This document shows positions 13,501-20,872 of a DNA stretch of 64,000 bases, piece by piece (within the stretch, counting starts at the first letter, position 1; every line of letters starts with the position of its first letter). Source of the stretch: Dendrophyllia cribrosa (taxonomy: Eukaryota; Cnidaria; Anthozoa; Scleractinia; Dendrophylliidae); assembly GCA_024195265.1 (NCBI GenBank), contig JAJLRJ010000008.1:39870873-39934872 (forward strand). The letters run 5' to 3'. Below the pieces are notes generated by a model. The model was given only the letters and a program-made list of their open reading frames with translations. It did not search any database and was not told where the DNA came from. A program made the position numbers and the translations under genes.

Positions 13501-14799
13501 TAGAAAGACTGAACCTGCGTCAAAAGGAGTTGAATGCTTTTAAAATAAGTCTCTTGATTGTAATCGTCCAGGTTAACCTTTCGCTCAGGTCAGTCATCGA
13601 AAAGTCAGCCATTGTCAACAACAACAACAGATCTTTCCAGTACTACACTAACCCGCACGATTACACTCGACAACCCTACTGATGCCCTGAGTTCAAACTA
13701 TTAACAATGCTTTTAAAACTGCTATTAATAATATGGACTGTTAGGTTTAAATGATCCCGGTCTTGTAACCTCATTGTGACCATCATACTTGGTGATGTTC
13801 AGGTGTATCTGAAAATGCCACAGATAAAATTCGCAACTACTCGTCAATGTTTAAATTTTTCAAAAAGCCAGAGCCGACACAAGACTTACGGTTTCTGTTA
13901 CGTGGTTCACATGTGTTTTCGCCTCTTGATGAAATCCTTAATTGCTGCCCGTTAAATAAACGCCCTTGAGAAGAATTTTTGATGGAACTGTCTGTGTATT
14001 ATTTTATTTTACTTTTGGACTTGAGCTCTTTTGTTGTGCATGTGGTTATAGGTTCATAATTCTCTTTTCAGGCGCTACAAAAGCACAAAGTTTTCGCCAT
14101 GCAGTAATTATTTTGGGCGTCTTTCTTTCCTTCTCTCTTGTGGGTATGGGCTTTCTGGTTTGGAAACACAAGCAGCATTCCCAAGCTTTGAGAGGAAATA
14201 CCAGGGCAGAACGACAAAAAGACAATGACACACTTGATGAGAACGCTTCCCGCCGTTTAGGAGAAACACAAACACCTCTGTATTCTGAGATTTGCAGAAG
14301 TGGTTCACAAAATGCCGCAGAAAATCGTTATCAAGGATTGCAGCATATTAACACCCCTGAAGAATATCAGAATGTATACCCAATGAAGGAAAAGGAAAAA
14401 CGTCATGGAGTTTATGCGACCATAGGACATGTAAGACACCTCGCAAAATACTTACAATAATCAGTTCTGACTGTTCTTGATTCATTCAATTCCACAATAA
14501 AAATAGCCTACGAATATAGCCGCGTCTCATTGCTCCCGGACGCTAGGAGCATTCGCGCGGGAGAGCGTCTGCAAGTAAAATATTATTTGTTTTAAATGAA
14601 AATTCGTTTGCTACTTTTGCGATTGTCATTTCAGTTATCAGCCTTAAGCTAGGCTTTTCCAAATAAATGTATTTTTAAAACTTTTATAAATGTTTAGAAT
14701 AGTGGTAAACAATTAAAATTAAAAATGATATCTTTATCTCTTTTTTATTTGCAGGCTTCTCGTGATATTTACACTGAGGTTTCTTTGCAAACAGCGTAG
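4533..14799 (+). CDS. SRCR receptor: nine SRCR domains, membrane segment, ITAM-like tail
   Basis: Exons: 4533-4563, 4957-4992, 5876-6187, 6410-6721, 7071-7382, 7739-8050, 9062-9376, 10471-10782, 10970-11278, 11525-11830, 12393-12707, 13325-13375, 13589-13690, 14072-14430, 14755-14799. Every join is phase 1 except the last (phase 0), and the sum is 3429 bases (1142 residues). The product starts with a signal peptide, then nine SRCR domains of 102-105 residues, a Ser/Thr-rich stalk, one membrane segment ([10 protein letters not shown]...GMGFLVW) followed by KHKQ, and a cytoplasmic tail of about 100 residues. The tail carries the tyrosine motifs YSEI, YQGL, YQNV, YATI and YTEV. SRCR receptors bind microbial or polyanionic ligands; here the family supports a surface recognition role with tyrosine-based signalling, which is inference. 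Each SRCR is one exon, as in group B, but has the six-cysteine pattern of group A. Stalk exons are the weakest part. Confidence 0.7.
4957..4992 (+). CDS. SRCR gene exon 2: rest of signal peptide
   Basis: A TTTTTCAG acceptor precedes 36 bases coding [12 protein letters not shown], followed by a GTACGT donor. Joined to exon 1 this gives a 22-residue leader with likely cleavage after Val-Ile-Ala. Both ends are phase 1, compatible with the SRCR exons. Confidence 0.55.
5426..5502 (+). pseudogene. Decayed SRCR exon fragment (subtype A)
   Basis: After an AG, in the same phase as the functional exons, the sequence reads [11 protein letters not shown], then ARVEVFY, which is the first strand of a subtype A SRCR domain, and then hits TAG at 5500. 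The rest of the domain is gone. It is a relic of an earlier first SRCR exon. Confidence 0.6.
5876..6187 (+). CDS. SRCR domain 1 (subtype A)
   Basis: This 312-base exon is bounded by AATAG and GGTAAA. It shows [46 protein letters not shown] and EDAGVVC. The six cysteines are at the group A positions, and the NGT and NES sequons could be glycosylated. Confidence 0.9.
6410..6721 (+). CDS. SRCR domain 2 (subtype B)
   Basis: A TCCCACCAG acceptor and GGTAAAC donor bound 312 bases. Subtype B features are [32 protein letters not shown], a Lys/Glu-rich insert (YEEKK), [13 protein letters not shown] and KRKAAVTC. It lacks the EDAG motif of subtype A. Confidence 0.9.
7071..7382 (+). CDS. SRCR domain 3 (subtype A, diverged)
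   Basis: The exon begins after TACGACAG and ends at a GTAATA donor. It retains [25 protein letters not shown] and VHCLGTET, but the CDD acidic pair is replaced by CGYSW and EDAGVVC by KDAEVVC. Loss of these acidic residues could weaken the cation site usual in SRCR domains. Confidence 0.88.
7570..7615 (+). pseudogene. Decayed start of a subtype B SRCR exon
   Basis: The sequence after CCGTTAG resembles the first 45 bases of the exons at 7739 and 10471 (acaatc, cctcgaaaggcctactaca) with a small deletion. The intron sequence that follows (ggatcaacagtagattag) recurs before the exon at 10471. It is a relic left by tandem duplication. Confidence 0.5.
7739..8050 (+). CDS. SRCR domain 4 (subtype B)
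   Basis: The exon reads [58 protein letters not shown] and KRKAGAKC, and ends at a GTAAAAA donor. The six cysteines match the other B domains. Confidence 0.9.
8051..9061 (+). other. Long SRCR gene intron with a small inverted-repeat element
   Basis: This 1-kb intron has no recognisable exon. At 8711-8836 a 126-bp segment has 20-bp inverted ends (caccttagtccaaaatggcg and its complement, one mismatch), a MITE-like structure with no clear target duplication. The stretch 8430-8650 is CG-rich and unassigned. Confidence 0.5.
9062..9376 (+). CDS. SRCR domain 5 (subtype A, diverged)
   Basis: This 315-base exon follows TGTCACAG and ends at a GTGATA donor. It shows [39 protein letters not shown] and YAYVVC. 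The second Asp of CDD is lost, and the C-terminal EDAG is replaced. Confidence 0.88.
9377..10470 (+). other. SRCR gene intron, AT-rich
   Basis: No exon or mobile element was recognised in this 1.1-kb stretch, except an SRCR relic near the 3' end (10366-10390). The end of the intron is similar to the intron before the exon at 7739. Confidence 0.5.
10366..10390 (+). pseudogene. Truncated subtype B SRCR exon start
   Basis: After CCGTTAG the sequence reads Ala-Arg-Leu-Leu-Ala-Gly-Gln-Ser-Pro and then breaks into intron-like sequence. It is a shorter sibling of the relic at 7570, and the same downstream motif (ggatcaacagattag) follows. Confidence 0.5.
10471..10782 (+). CDS. SRCR domain 6 (subtype B)
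   Basis: The exon follows TTCCGTTAG and ends at a weak GTTGGA donor. It shows [26 protein letters not shown], an ELEEKKEKE insert, [13 protein letters not shown] and RKAAVKC. The NKT sequon of its siblings is changed to KKT. Confidence 0.88.
10970..11278 (+). CDS. SRCR domain 7 (subtype A)
   Basis: The exon follows TTACGGCAG and ends at a GTACAA donor. It is the closest sibling of domain 1: [38 protein letters not shown] and HDEDAGVVC are all kept, including the acidic residues. Confidence 0.9.
11525..11830 (+). CDS. SRCR domain 8 (subtype B)
   Basis: The exon follows TTTCCACCAG and ends at a GTAAAA donor. It shows [40 protein letters not shown] and KEKSGVIC. At 306 bases it is the shortest SRCR exon; the loop before the fourth cysteine is altered. 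Confidence 0.88.
12393..12707 (+). CDS. SRCR domain 9 (subtype A, extra cysteine)
   Basis: The exon follows ATATAACAG and ends at a GTAATG donor. It shows [39 protein letters not shown] and RDACVVC. The last motif holds a seventh cysteine that siblings lack, so one is probably unpaired or used between chains. Confidence 0.88.
13325..13375 (+). CDS. Candidate stalk exon 1
   Basis: A TTTGTTTTCAG acceptor precedes 51 bases in phase 1, coding [16 protein letters not shown] and ending at GTTTTA. The composition (Pro, Thr, Asp, Asn) fits a stalk between the last SRCR domain and the membrane. Confidence 0.45.
13589..13690 (+). CDS. Candidate Ser/Thr-rich stalk exon 2
   Basis: After TCGCTCAG the phase-1 frame reads [16 protein letters not shown] and then [17 protein letters not shown], a mucin-like sequence. 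The proposed donor (GTTCAA at 13691) is weak, so the 3' border is uncertain. Skipping this exon also keeps the frame. Confidence 0.38.
14072..14430 (+). CDS. Membrane segment and cytoplasmic tail exon
   Basis: A TTCTCTTTTCAG acceptor opens in phase 1. The exon codes ATKAQSFRH, a 21-residue hydrophobic segment, the basic stop-transfer KHKQ, and a polar tail with PLYSEI, NRYQGL, EEYQNV and GVYATI. YQGL and YQNV are eight residues apart, an ITAM-like spacing. A strong GTAAGA donor lies at 14431. If it is not used, the frame continues for ten codons to a stop at 14458-14460. Confidence 0.75.
14496..14501 (+). terminator. Possible poly(A) signal of the unspliced tail form
   Basis: AATAAA lies 36 bases after the stop of the read-through tail (14458-14460) and inside the last intron. 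It would serve a transcript that ends before the terminal exon. Confidence 0.4.
14504..14577 (+). mobile_element. Solo end of the foldback family seen at 60741
   Basis: tagcctacgaatatagccgc, then cattgctcccggacgctagg and gagagcgtctgc match the inverted ends of the element at 60741-61737. No partner end was found nearby, so this is a remnant inside the last SRCR intron. Confidence 0.55.
14755..14799 (+). CDS. Terminal SRCR exon with last tyrosine motif
   Basis: A TTTTTTATTTGCAG acceptor precedes [14 protein letters not shown] and TAG, in phase 0 with the donor at 14431. Splicing sets YATI and YTEV seven residues apart, a second ITAM-like pair. Confidence 0.6.
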   Translation, partial: ASRDIYTEVSLQTA

Positions 14800-14879
14800 T
14801 TCCATACTTTTTAACGTGCGTTTGCAGCATCAAACGGAATGAGAGAAAACAATGTATTTGGAGATTGAACATTTCACGT

Positions 14880-16250
14880 AATTATTATTTTTGTCGAATT
14901 TTCTAAGCCTTTTTGCCACTACCGATTCTCTTCTTTTTCTTGTTCTGAATCTGCTAAACACCAAGCAATTACTTTGACTTTCAGTTCTGCATTCTGGCGC
15001 CGGGAAAGTTCGTTTCCTTGCCGTGTTAGTTATCACTGCACGATCTAGCAATGATACAGTTTATGAGAATCAAGAAAATGATCAACGAAGATGAACTGCC
15101 TTCAGATGATTAGTTCAACACTTTCTCCCAACTAGCACTATAACAATTTCTTAGCTTAAAGGATTATAAGTGCAGTTCAACGTTGTTCATGTATGCAGAT
15201 GTAGAATGGGGGCAAATTAAAAGCTCAATAGTGACACAGTATCATGGAAGTCAGTTCCCATTTCCTGAGACACAGCTGACTCTCTCGTAAGTGAATTCCT
15301 CGAAACCAGGAAAGGCGTTTCCTTACCAGATACTAGTAATAGCAATTAGTATATACTAAAACAGTGGACAGCGTTGTTGGCGCGCTCTGATTGGCTACTG
15401 AAACTCGGGATAGCAAGTGCTATTCACCTCTAAGCAATTTGCGCGCGAAAATTGTAATCGTTGACAGGAATAAATTAGGTAAAAATCATCATTTTCGTGC
15501 TGTATATCTCACTGTTTTAGTAAAAACTCAAACAACCTCAGTGTCGGTGGAGAGTGGTGGATATTTACCGAGCCGCGAACACTAGCCACAAAATCCACTT
15601 CGGTGAATAGTTGTTAATTTTCAGATAATCCACGATTTTTTTAAGATGGTCGCTTAATAGACAGTCAACTGTATATTAGTTTGGAAAATAACGCCCATGT
15701 CTACTTAACTTGCAGTTAGCAAAACATGGCTTTTGTTTATTTAGCAAAAACAACAGACCTTACAAAACTCACGGCTCACATAACTACACTGGACTTACCT
15801 TTTGGTTAGACAGATAAAAATATTGTTGTGACTAATATTTTCCGCTTTTTTTATTATTACTTTCCTAACATAACCAATTGTTTGACTCTTGTATTTCATC
15901 TGTTTTGGTATGTTTGATTTCGCTCTAAAACATGCCCTTATTGCCGCTATTTTTTAGCCCGCTCTCTAAACTTTATGTCGATTGTCAGATGCCTTTTGTA
16001 ACCGCATATACGCTGAACACACCTTAGTTCACTTTGATGGTATTTTGATCATGCTTACATGTACTGAGGAGATGTAATTAGTAAATTTAATTTGTTCCAA
16101 TGTAGTAAATGTTATGATAACGTTAGGTAATAGGTTGATACTGCAAAGGCCTTATGATTATCTATCATACTAATTATTCAATAAAAGTTAAGCTCCCGTT
16201 AAAGATAGAAAAATAAGGCTCTTTGTAATAAGTTTCATCTTTCCTGTGTT
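14880..16250. repeat. Segment X, upstream part of tandem unit 1
   Basis: About 1.4 kb is duplicated at 34430-36350 with small changes (for example cagtgga(c/t)agcgttgttgg at 15363 and 35114). It marks the left edge of the triplicated block right after the SRCR gene. No gene was recognised. A basic minus-strand frame around 14880-14960 is noted in the findings. Confidence 0.7.
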
Positions 16251-16261
16251 TTGATTGTCCA

Positions 16262-17010
16262 ACTTGATTGATTATCCTTGAAGTCTCCCCTGTAGTTCGA
16301 CGCAGAGGGTGGGGGTCGGTGGAGCAAAACGCCTGGGAAAGGGAAGGGTCCGAGCGTTTTGTATTCTCGAGTTGGCTCATAGGAACCTTTGATTATCCTT
16401 GAAGTCTCCCCTGTAGTTCGACGCAGGGGGTGGGGGTCGGTGGTGCAAAACGCCTGGGAAAGGGAAAGGTCCGAGCGTTTTGTATTCTAGAGATGGCTCA
16501 CAGGAGCCTTTGATTATCCTTGAAGTCTCCCCTGTAGTTCGACGCAGGGGGTGGGGGTCGGTGGAGCAAAACGCCTGGGAAAGGGAAGGGTCCGAGCGTT
16601 TCGTGTTCTCGAGTTGGCTCATAGGAGCCTTTGATTAACCTTGAAGTCTCCCTTGTAGTTCGACGCAGGGGGTGGGGGTCGGTGGTGCAAAACGCCTGGG
16701 AAAGGGAAGGGTCCGAGCGTTTTGTATTCTAGAGATGGCTCACAGGAGCCTTTGATTATCCTTGAAGTCTCCCCTGTAGTTCGACGCAGGGGGTGGGGGT
16801 CGGTGGTGCAAAACGCCTGGGAAAGGGAAGGGTCCGAGCGTTTTGTATTCTAGAGATGGCTCACAGGAGCCTTTGATTATCCTTGAAGTCTCCCCTGTAG
16901 TTCGACGCAGGGGGTGGGGGTCGGTGGAGCAAAACGCCTGGGAAAAGGAAGGGTCCGAGCGTTTTGTGTTCTCGAGTTGGCTCATAGGAGCCTTTGATTA
17001 TCCTTGAATG
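16262..17010. repeat. Minisatellite, 121-bp unit, about six copies
   Basis: Units beginning gattatccttgaagtctccc recur every 121 bp (near 16269, 16391, 16512, 16633, 16754, 16875 and a partial at 16997). Each contains gtagttcgacgcaggggg and aaacgcctgggaaaggga. The first part is the same as the 45-bp unit of the arrays at 26926 and 36783, but the TGACGTCA site is replaced. Confidence 0.9.
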
Positions 17011-17291
17011 CTCTCCTGTAAGGACGTCATAATTTATAACTTGATAATTTATATATTTCGCCATTTGACACAATTACATGACATAGTAGAATTACAAATT
17101 TAACAGGTGTAGATGGCAAGGAGACCTGAAAGAAACCATAGGGTTTCCTCGCAGAACTAAAAGTAGATTAGCCAAATAAAATAAAATAGAGAAATATGGA
17201 CGAACTAGTAGATCAAGGTTACAGAGTGTAATATTTACTAATAAGAAATTCTTTATTGAGCTTTGTTTTAAAAGACGCAGGGGAGGAGGAG

Positions 17292-17452
17292 CCTGGGGCG
17301 TAGCCAGGACTTTTTCAGAGGTACGCACAATCACTGTTTTCAACCACTCCCCCTACCTCCTCCCCCCACCCTCAAGTCCCAAATCTTTCCCTTTTTTTCG
17401 ACTTTTTCAGGTATGCACGTGCGTACGTGCGTACAGGTAGCTACGCCCCTGG
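17292..17452. mobile_element. Small inverted-repeat element
   Basis: The ends ctggggcgtagc and gctacgcccctggg are inverted relative to each other around a C-rich interior with two ctttttcag blocks. It is MITE-like, with no clear target duplication. Confidence 0.4.
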
Positions 17453-17459
17453 GAGCTAG

Positions 17460-17890
17460 TTATCTCGGGATTAAGTGAATTGAAAAACTTTGGATCTTGA
17501 AAAAATTGTAAAACTGTCTGATATTGGTTCTGCAGAGTGGTGAGTGATAAGAATGAGCATACCTGGTGTTATAACTATGGATTTGATTGTTAACTAGGAA
17601 AAGGTTATCATATTTTGTAGGGAGTGTAGAGTTATGGAATGAAAACATAAAAAGACCTAGTTGGAACAGGTGAATATCGTGAAATTTCAGGAGCTTTAAT
17701 TAGTTCATTAAAAATAGGGCCAGTATGAGCATCATGCCTAGAGTTGTTCACTATTCGTAACGCACGCTTCTGTAAAATAACTATTCTTTGAAGATTAGTT
17801 TTGAAGGTGGCACCCCAAACTAAGTCACTGATGAGAAACGTAGCATTACTGAAATGTACTTGATGACGTACCCCTATTCTTGGTTTGCAC
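17460..17890 (-). pseudogene. LINE reverse-transcriptase C-terminal fragment
   Basis: Minus-strand frames read LVWGATFKTNLQRIVILQKR, ALRIVNNSRHDAHTGPIFNE and, after a frameshift, QIHSYNTRYA and PLCRTNIRQF. This is the usual end of CR1/jockey-type LINE ORF2 proteins. It is truncated and frameshifted. Copies 2 and 3 of the tandem unit lack it, so it was inserted in unit 1 or deleted from the others. Confidence 0.7.
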
Positions 17891-19527
17891 ATGACGTCAT
17901 AAAAATTCAAAAATCTAAAGTATACGTCCTACAAAGCTGTTTCTAACATGGTATGTGGATACCAGTGTTATAATCTTTCACAAAACGTTTCAGGTTTTAA
18001 CGATGTTTTGCTTCCGATTTATAAAGGTTTTAAATGTGTCACGCAATTCGTCACGCTATTTCAGATAAGCCGCCAAAAAATAAACAAAATTGAACCAGTT
18101 GAAAGTTATTTTTGCATTATAAATGCTTATAAGCCGATTTAATGGAACTTAGAGCGAATACAATATTTTGTGATTTGATTTTTTATGTAATTAAGATTTT
18201 GAATTTTTGGCCGCCATGTTGATTTCCCTGAGTGAGACATCAAGATGGCCGCTCCATACATATCTTACTAAAAATGTCTAATACTCGTTCGCCTAAAACT
18301 CTTGGACAAAATGCTCTTGCGCTTCAAAATTTGGCCCATATGTGATGTTTTAAACTCTCTACGATTACATAAACATTTTGGAATCGTAAGTGAAATCCAA
18401 GAATATGTTCAGAAAGCGGAATAAACGGATATTGCACGTGGAGGATCTGTTTCGTTTTCGTAGATGAGATTTTGCCAATGTTCGTTATGAAATAAATTAA
18501 TTGTTATGGGAAAACCTATAAGTGTAGTTTGTTATTTTATTATTTAAACCGGAAAAATTTTCAGTTGATTTCGGACCATACATGTACATGTACATGTACA
18601 TTCTGGTTTCAATACTGGATGATCTAATGGATGAATTATTTCTTCTTTTCAAAAATCATCTGACGACTAAATTACCTGAATCCATTCGTTTCTCAGCTTT
18701 ATCTTGTTGTTTTTTACTAGCTTCCCTCCCCTTCCACCCACTCTTTCAATGACATTTTTCCTTTTTTTCGTTTATACAACATGAACAAGACGCAATCTAG
18801 TAGAAAATCGTTCCTCGCTGTCCTCGAAGTCTCCCGCGTAGTGACGCAGGACATGATCAGTATCTATTTTGTTTAGAATCTCTCGACGGATTTCAAAGTT
18901 GTATATGTCATTTGAAAACTAAGAGATTGTATGTTTCCCAACGAGAGGTGAATTTTAGCTAGCTGAAGCCAGGACGTATTGAGAAAATCTTGCACTCGAT
19001 CAGTATTGCTATACCGAAGATATGACAATCAATGGGAATTCGCTATCATATCTCTCATGTAGAAATGAACGTAAATAAATAATGAACTTTCTAGAAACAT
19101 AAGAGCACACTTTAAGGACGTTCGCGCCCATTGCTACTGTGCTTTTTATCGCGAATGTCATCCAAACGTACTGTTACGCATACGTCATACATCGTAGAGC
19201 ACGGAGATAAACAAACATGTCGAATAGATGGTCGCTTTGAAAACTTCACAACGATTTTACTCTCTTGGATGCTTGGTGACCCCATTTCTCTTTCCGTAGA
19301 TCTCTTCCTTTCCTGATTTTGTCCATTTTAACAAAAACAAAAACAGAAAGAAAAAACAGAAAAAATCTGTATGTGAGAAGATACAAATATTTCGCCTTTT
19401 CTGCTCTCGTGCGACCGAAGTTTTCTTCGAATGTGGACGGGCAAGACTAATATGTATTCTTTTTCAAGGCCTATTCTACCCCAAGGAATGACATCAGCTG
19501 CAAAAGTTTACTTAATGGACTTAGTTG

Positions 19528-19558
<31 letters not shown>

Positions 19559-20801
19559 TTTCACTAAAGTAGCTTCTTTTAATGCTAATAGTCGTAAGCT
19601 AAGATCGACTTAAAATAACGAAAGCTTCTAAAAACGCATGGTCGTCAATGCGCCTCATCTCGAAAACGAACACGATGATCCCCATTTTTTTTTTTTTGCC
19701 TTTTTGCGGGCAAAAGTTGATCTTTACCTTACTGCATGGCAAGTTTTAAAAAAATCTGTACGTAGGAACATTTTGGGGGCGAACGTCCTTAATACTGTCT
19801 AGTGTGAACCCACTATGCTTATCGTCGAAATCTCGCCCTGGAGAAAACTCAGTTTATGCAACCATGCTGGCGAATTGCCAGGCCCGGTTTAACAAAAAAG
19901 ACTGAACAAAACTGAAAATTTAATTACTGTTCTGAGCTCTTTGACCAATATTAAAACCTATAATTCCCACACTGAGAAACGAATTGCCTTTATATAATTT
20001 TCCTTTTTAAACGAAATGCATAAATAAAGAAAAAACACACATGAAGCAATAATTGATAAAACTGAACAAAATCGAAAATATAATTACTCTTCTGAGCCCC
20101 TTGACCAACATTAAAACTAATTCCCAGACTAAAAAATAATTGCCGTTATAATTTTTCATTTAAACGAAACGCATTAAAGAAACAACCCACATGAACAAAT
20201 AATTGATAATTGATAAAATTGAACAAATTGAAAATTTAATTACCATTCTGAGCTCTTTGAACAATATTAAAACCTATAATTCCCACACTAAGAAGTAATT
20301 GCGGTTAAAGTTGAACAGAAATGCATTCAAGAAATACCAAACATGAACATATCATTTGATAATTGTTATTTTTCGTTATTCTTAGGGTGGGGTGTCAGTA
20401 AACCGCGGGGCCGGGGACCCCCTAGGGTGCGTGTCCATCGGTCTTGTTCCAAATAATACTCACAATGATCAATACAAATCTTTTAAATCCGAAATTTATA
20501 GCCACTGCAATACAAGTGATATCTCCTGTCGGTATCGAGAGTTATCAGAGATTATTCCACTTCAAACGTATCAGGTCTAACACGTCTAAAAAGTGGTATC
20601 CCAAGAATATGCCATTTACTGTTATAACTACATCTGAAATACGGTCAATCAAACGCACTCTTTGAGTCTGAATTCAACGCTTTACAAATGGACAATGTCA
20701 GCAAAATCAATGATTCTATTTTGCCCGGCCTCCTCAAAGAACTAATTAATTTTGGGGAGGAAATAAGAAAGTTTCCCACAGGAGACCAGTTTTGTTCAAC
20801 T
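17891..20801. other. Unit 1 spacer between minisatellite and gene
   Basis: No gene is seen. From 18840 on, it is colinear with 27770-29000 and 38858-40030. It includes acatgtacatgtacat near 18580 and internal partial repeats near 19900, 20040 and 20210 (gaacaaaactgaaaatttaa). A short insertion at 20393-20425 (gtgtcagtaaaccgcggggc) resembles the ends of the element at 34781. Confidence 0.55.
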
Positions 20802-20807
20802 TATAAA
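20802..20807 (+). promoter_or_regulatory. TATA box of unit 1 gene
   Basis: TATAAA stands 71 bases before the start codon, in a stretch conserved in all three units. An inverted pair, acgtttcgt (20815-20823) and acgaaacgt (20860-20868), follows in the presumed 5' leader. Confidence 0.6.
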
Positions 20808-20872
20808 ACGCGAGACGTTTCGTTATTTTCAGGCTGTACTGTTTCGGTTTAAGGAAGAGACGAAACGTTACT

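Noticed and set aside
13803..13980. Phase-1 frame after a GATGTTCAG acceptor as a further stalk exon
   Set aside because: It is open for about 55 codons but has no matching donor in phase 1 and no stalk-like composition.
16262..17010. CRISPR-like array of regularly spaced repeats
   Set aside because: The genome is eukaryotic, the whole 121-bp unit is repeated including the spacers, and there are no cas genes. It is a minisatellite.
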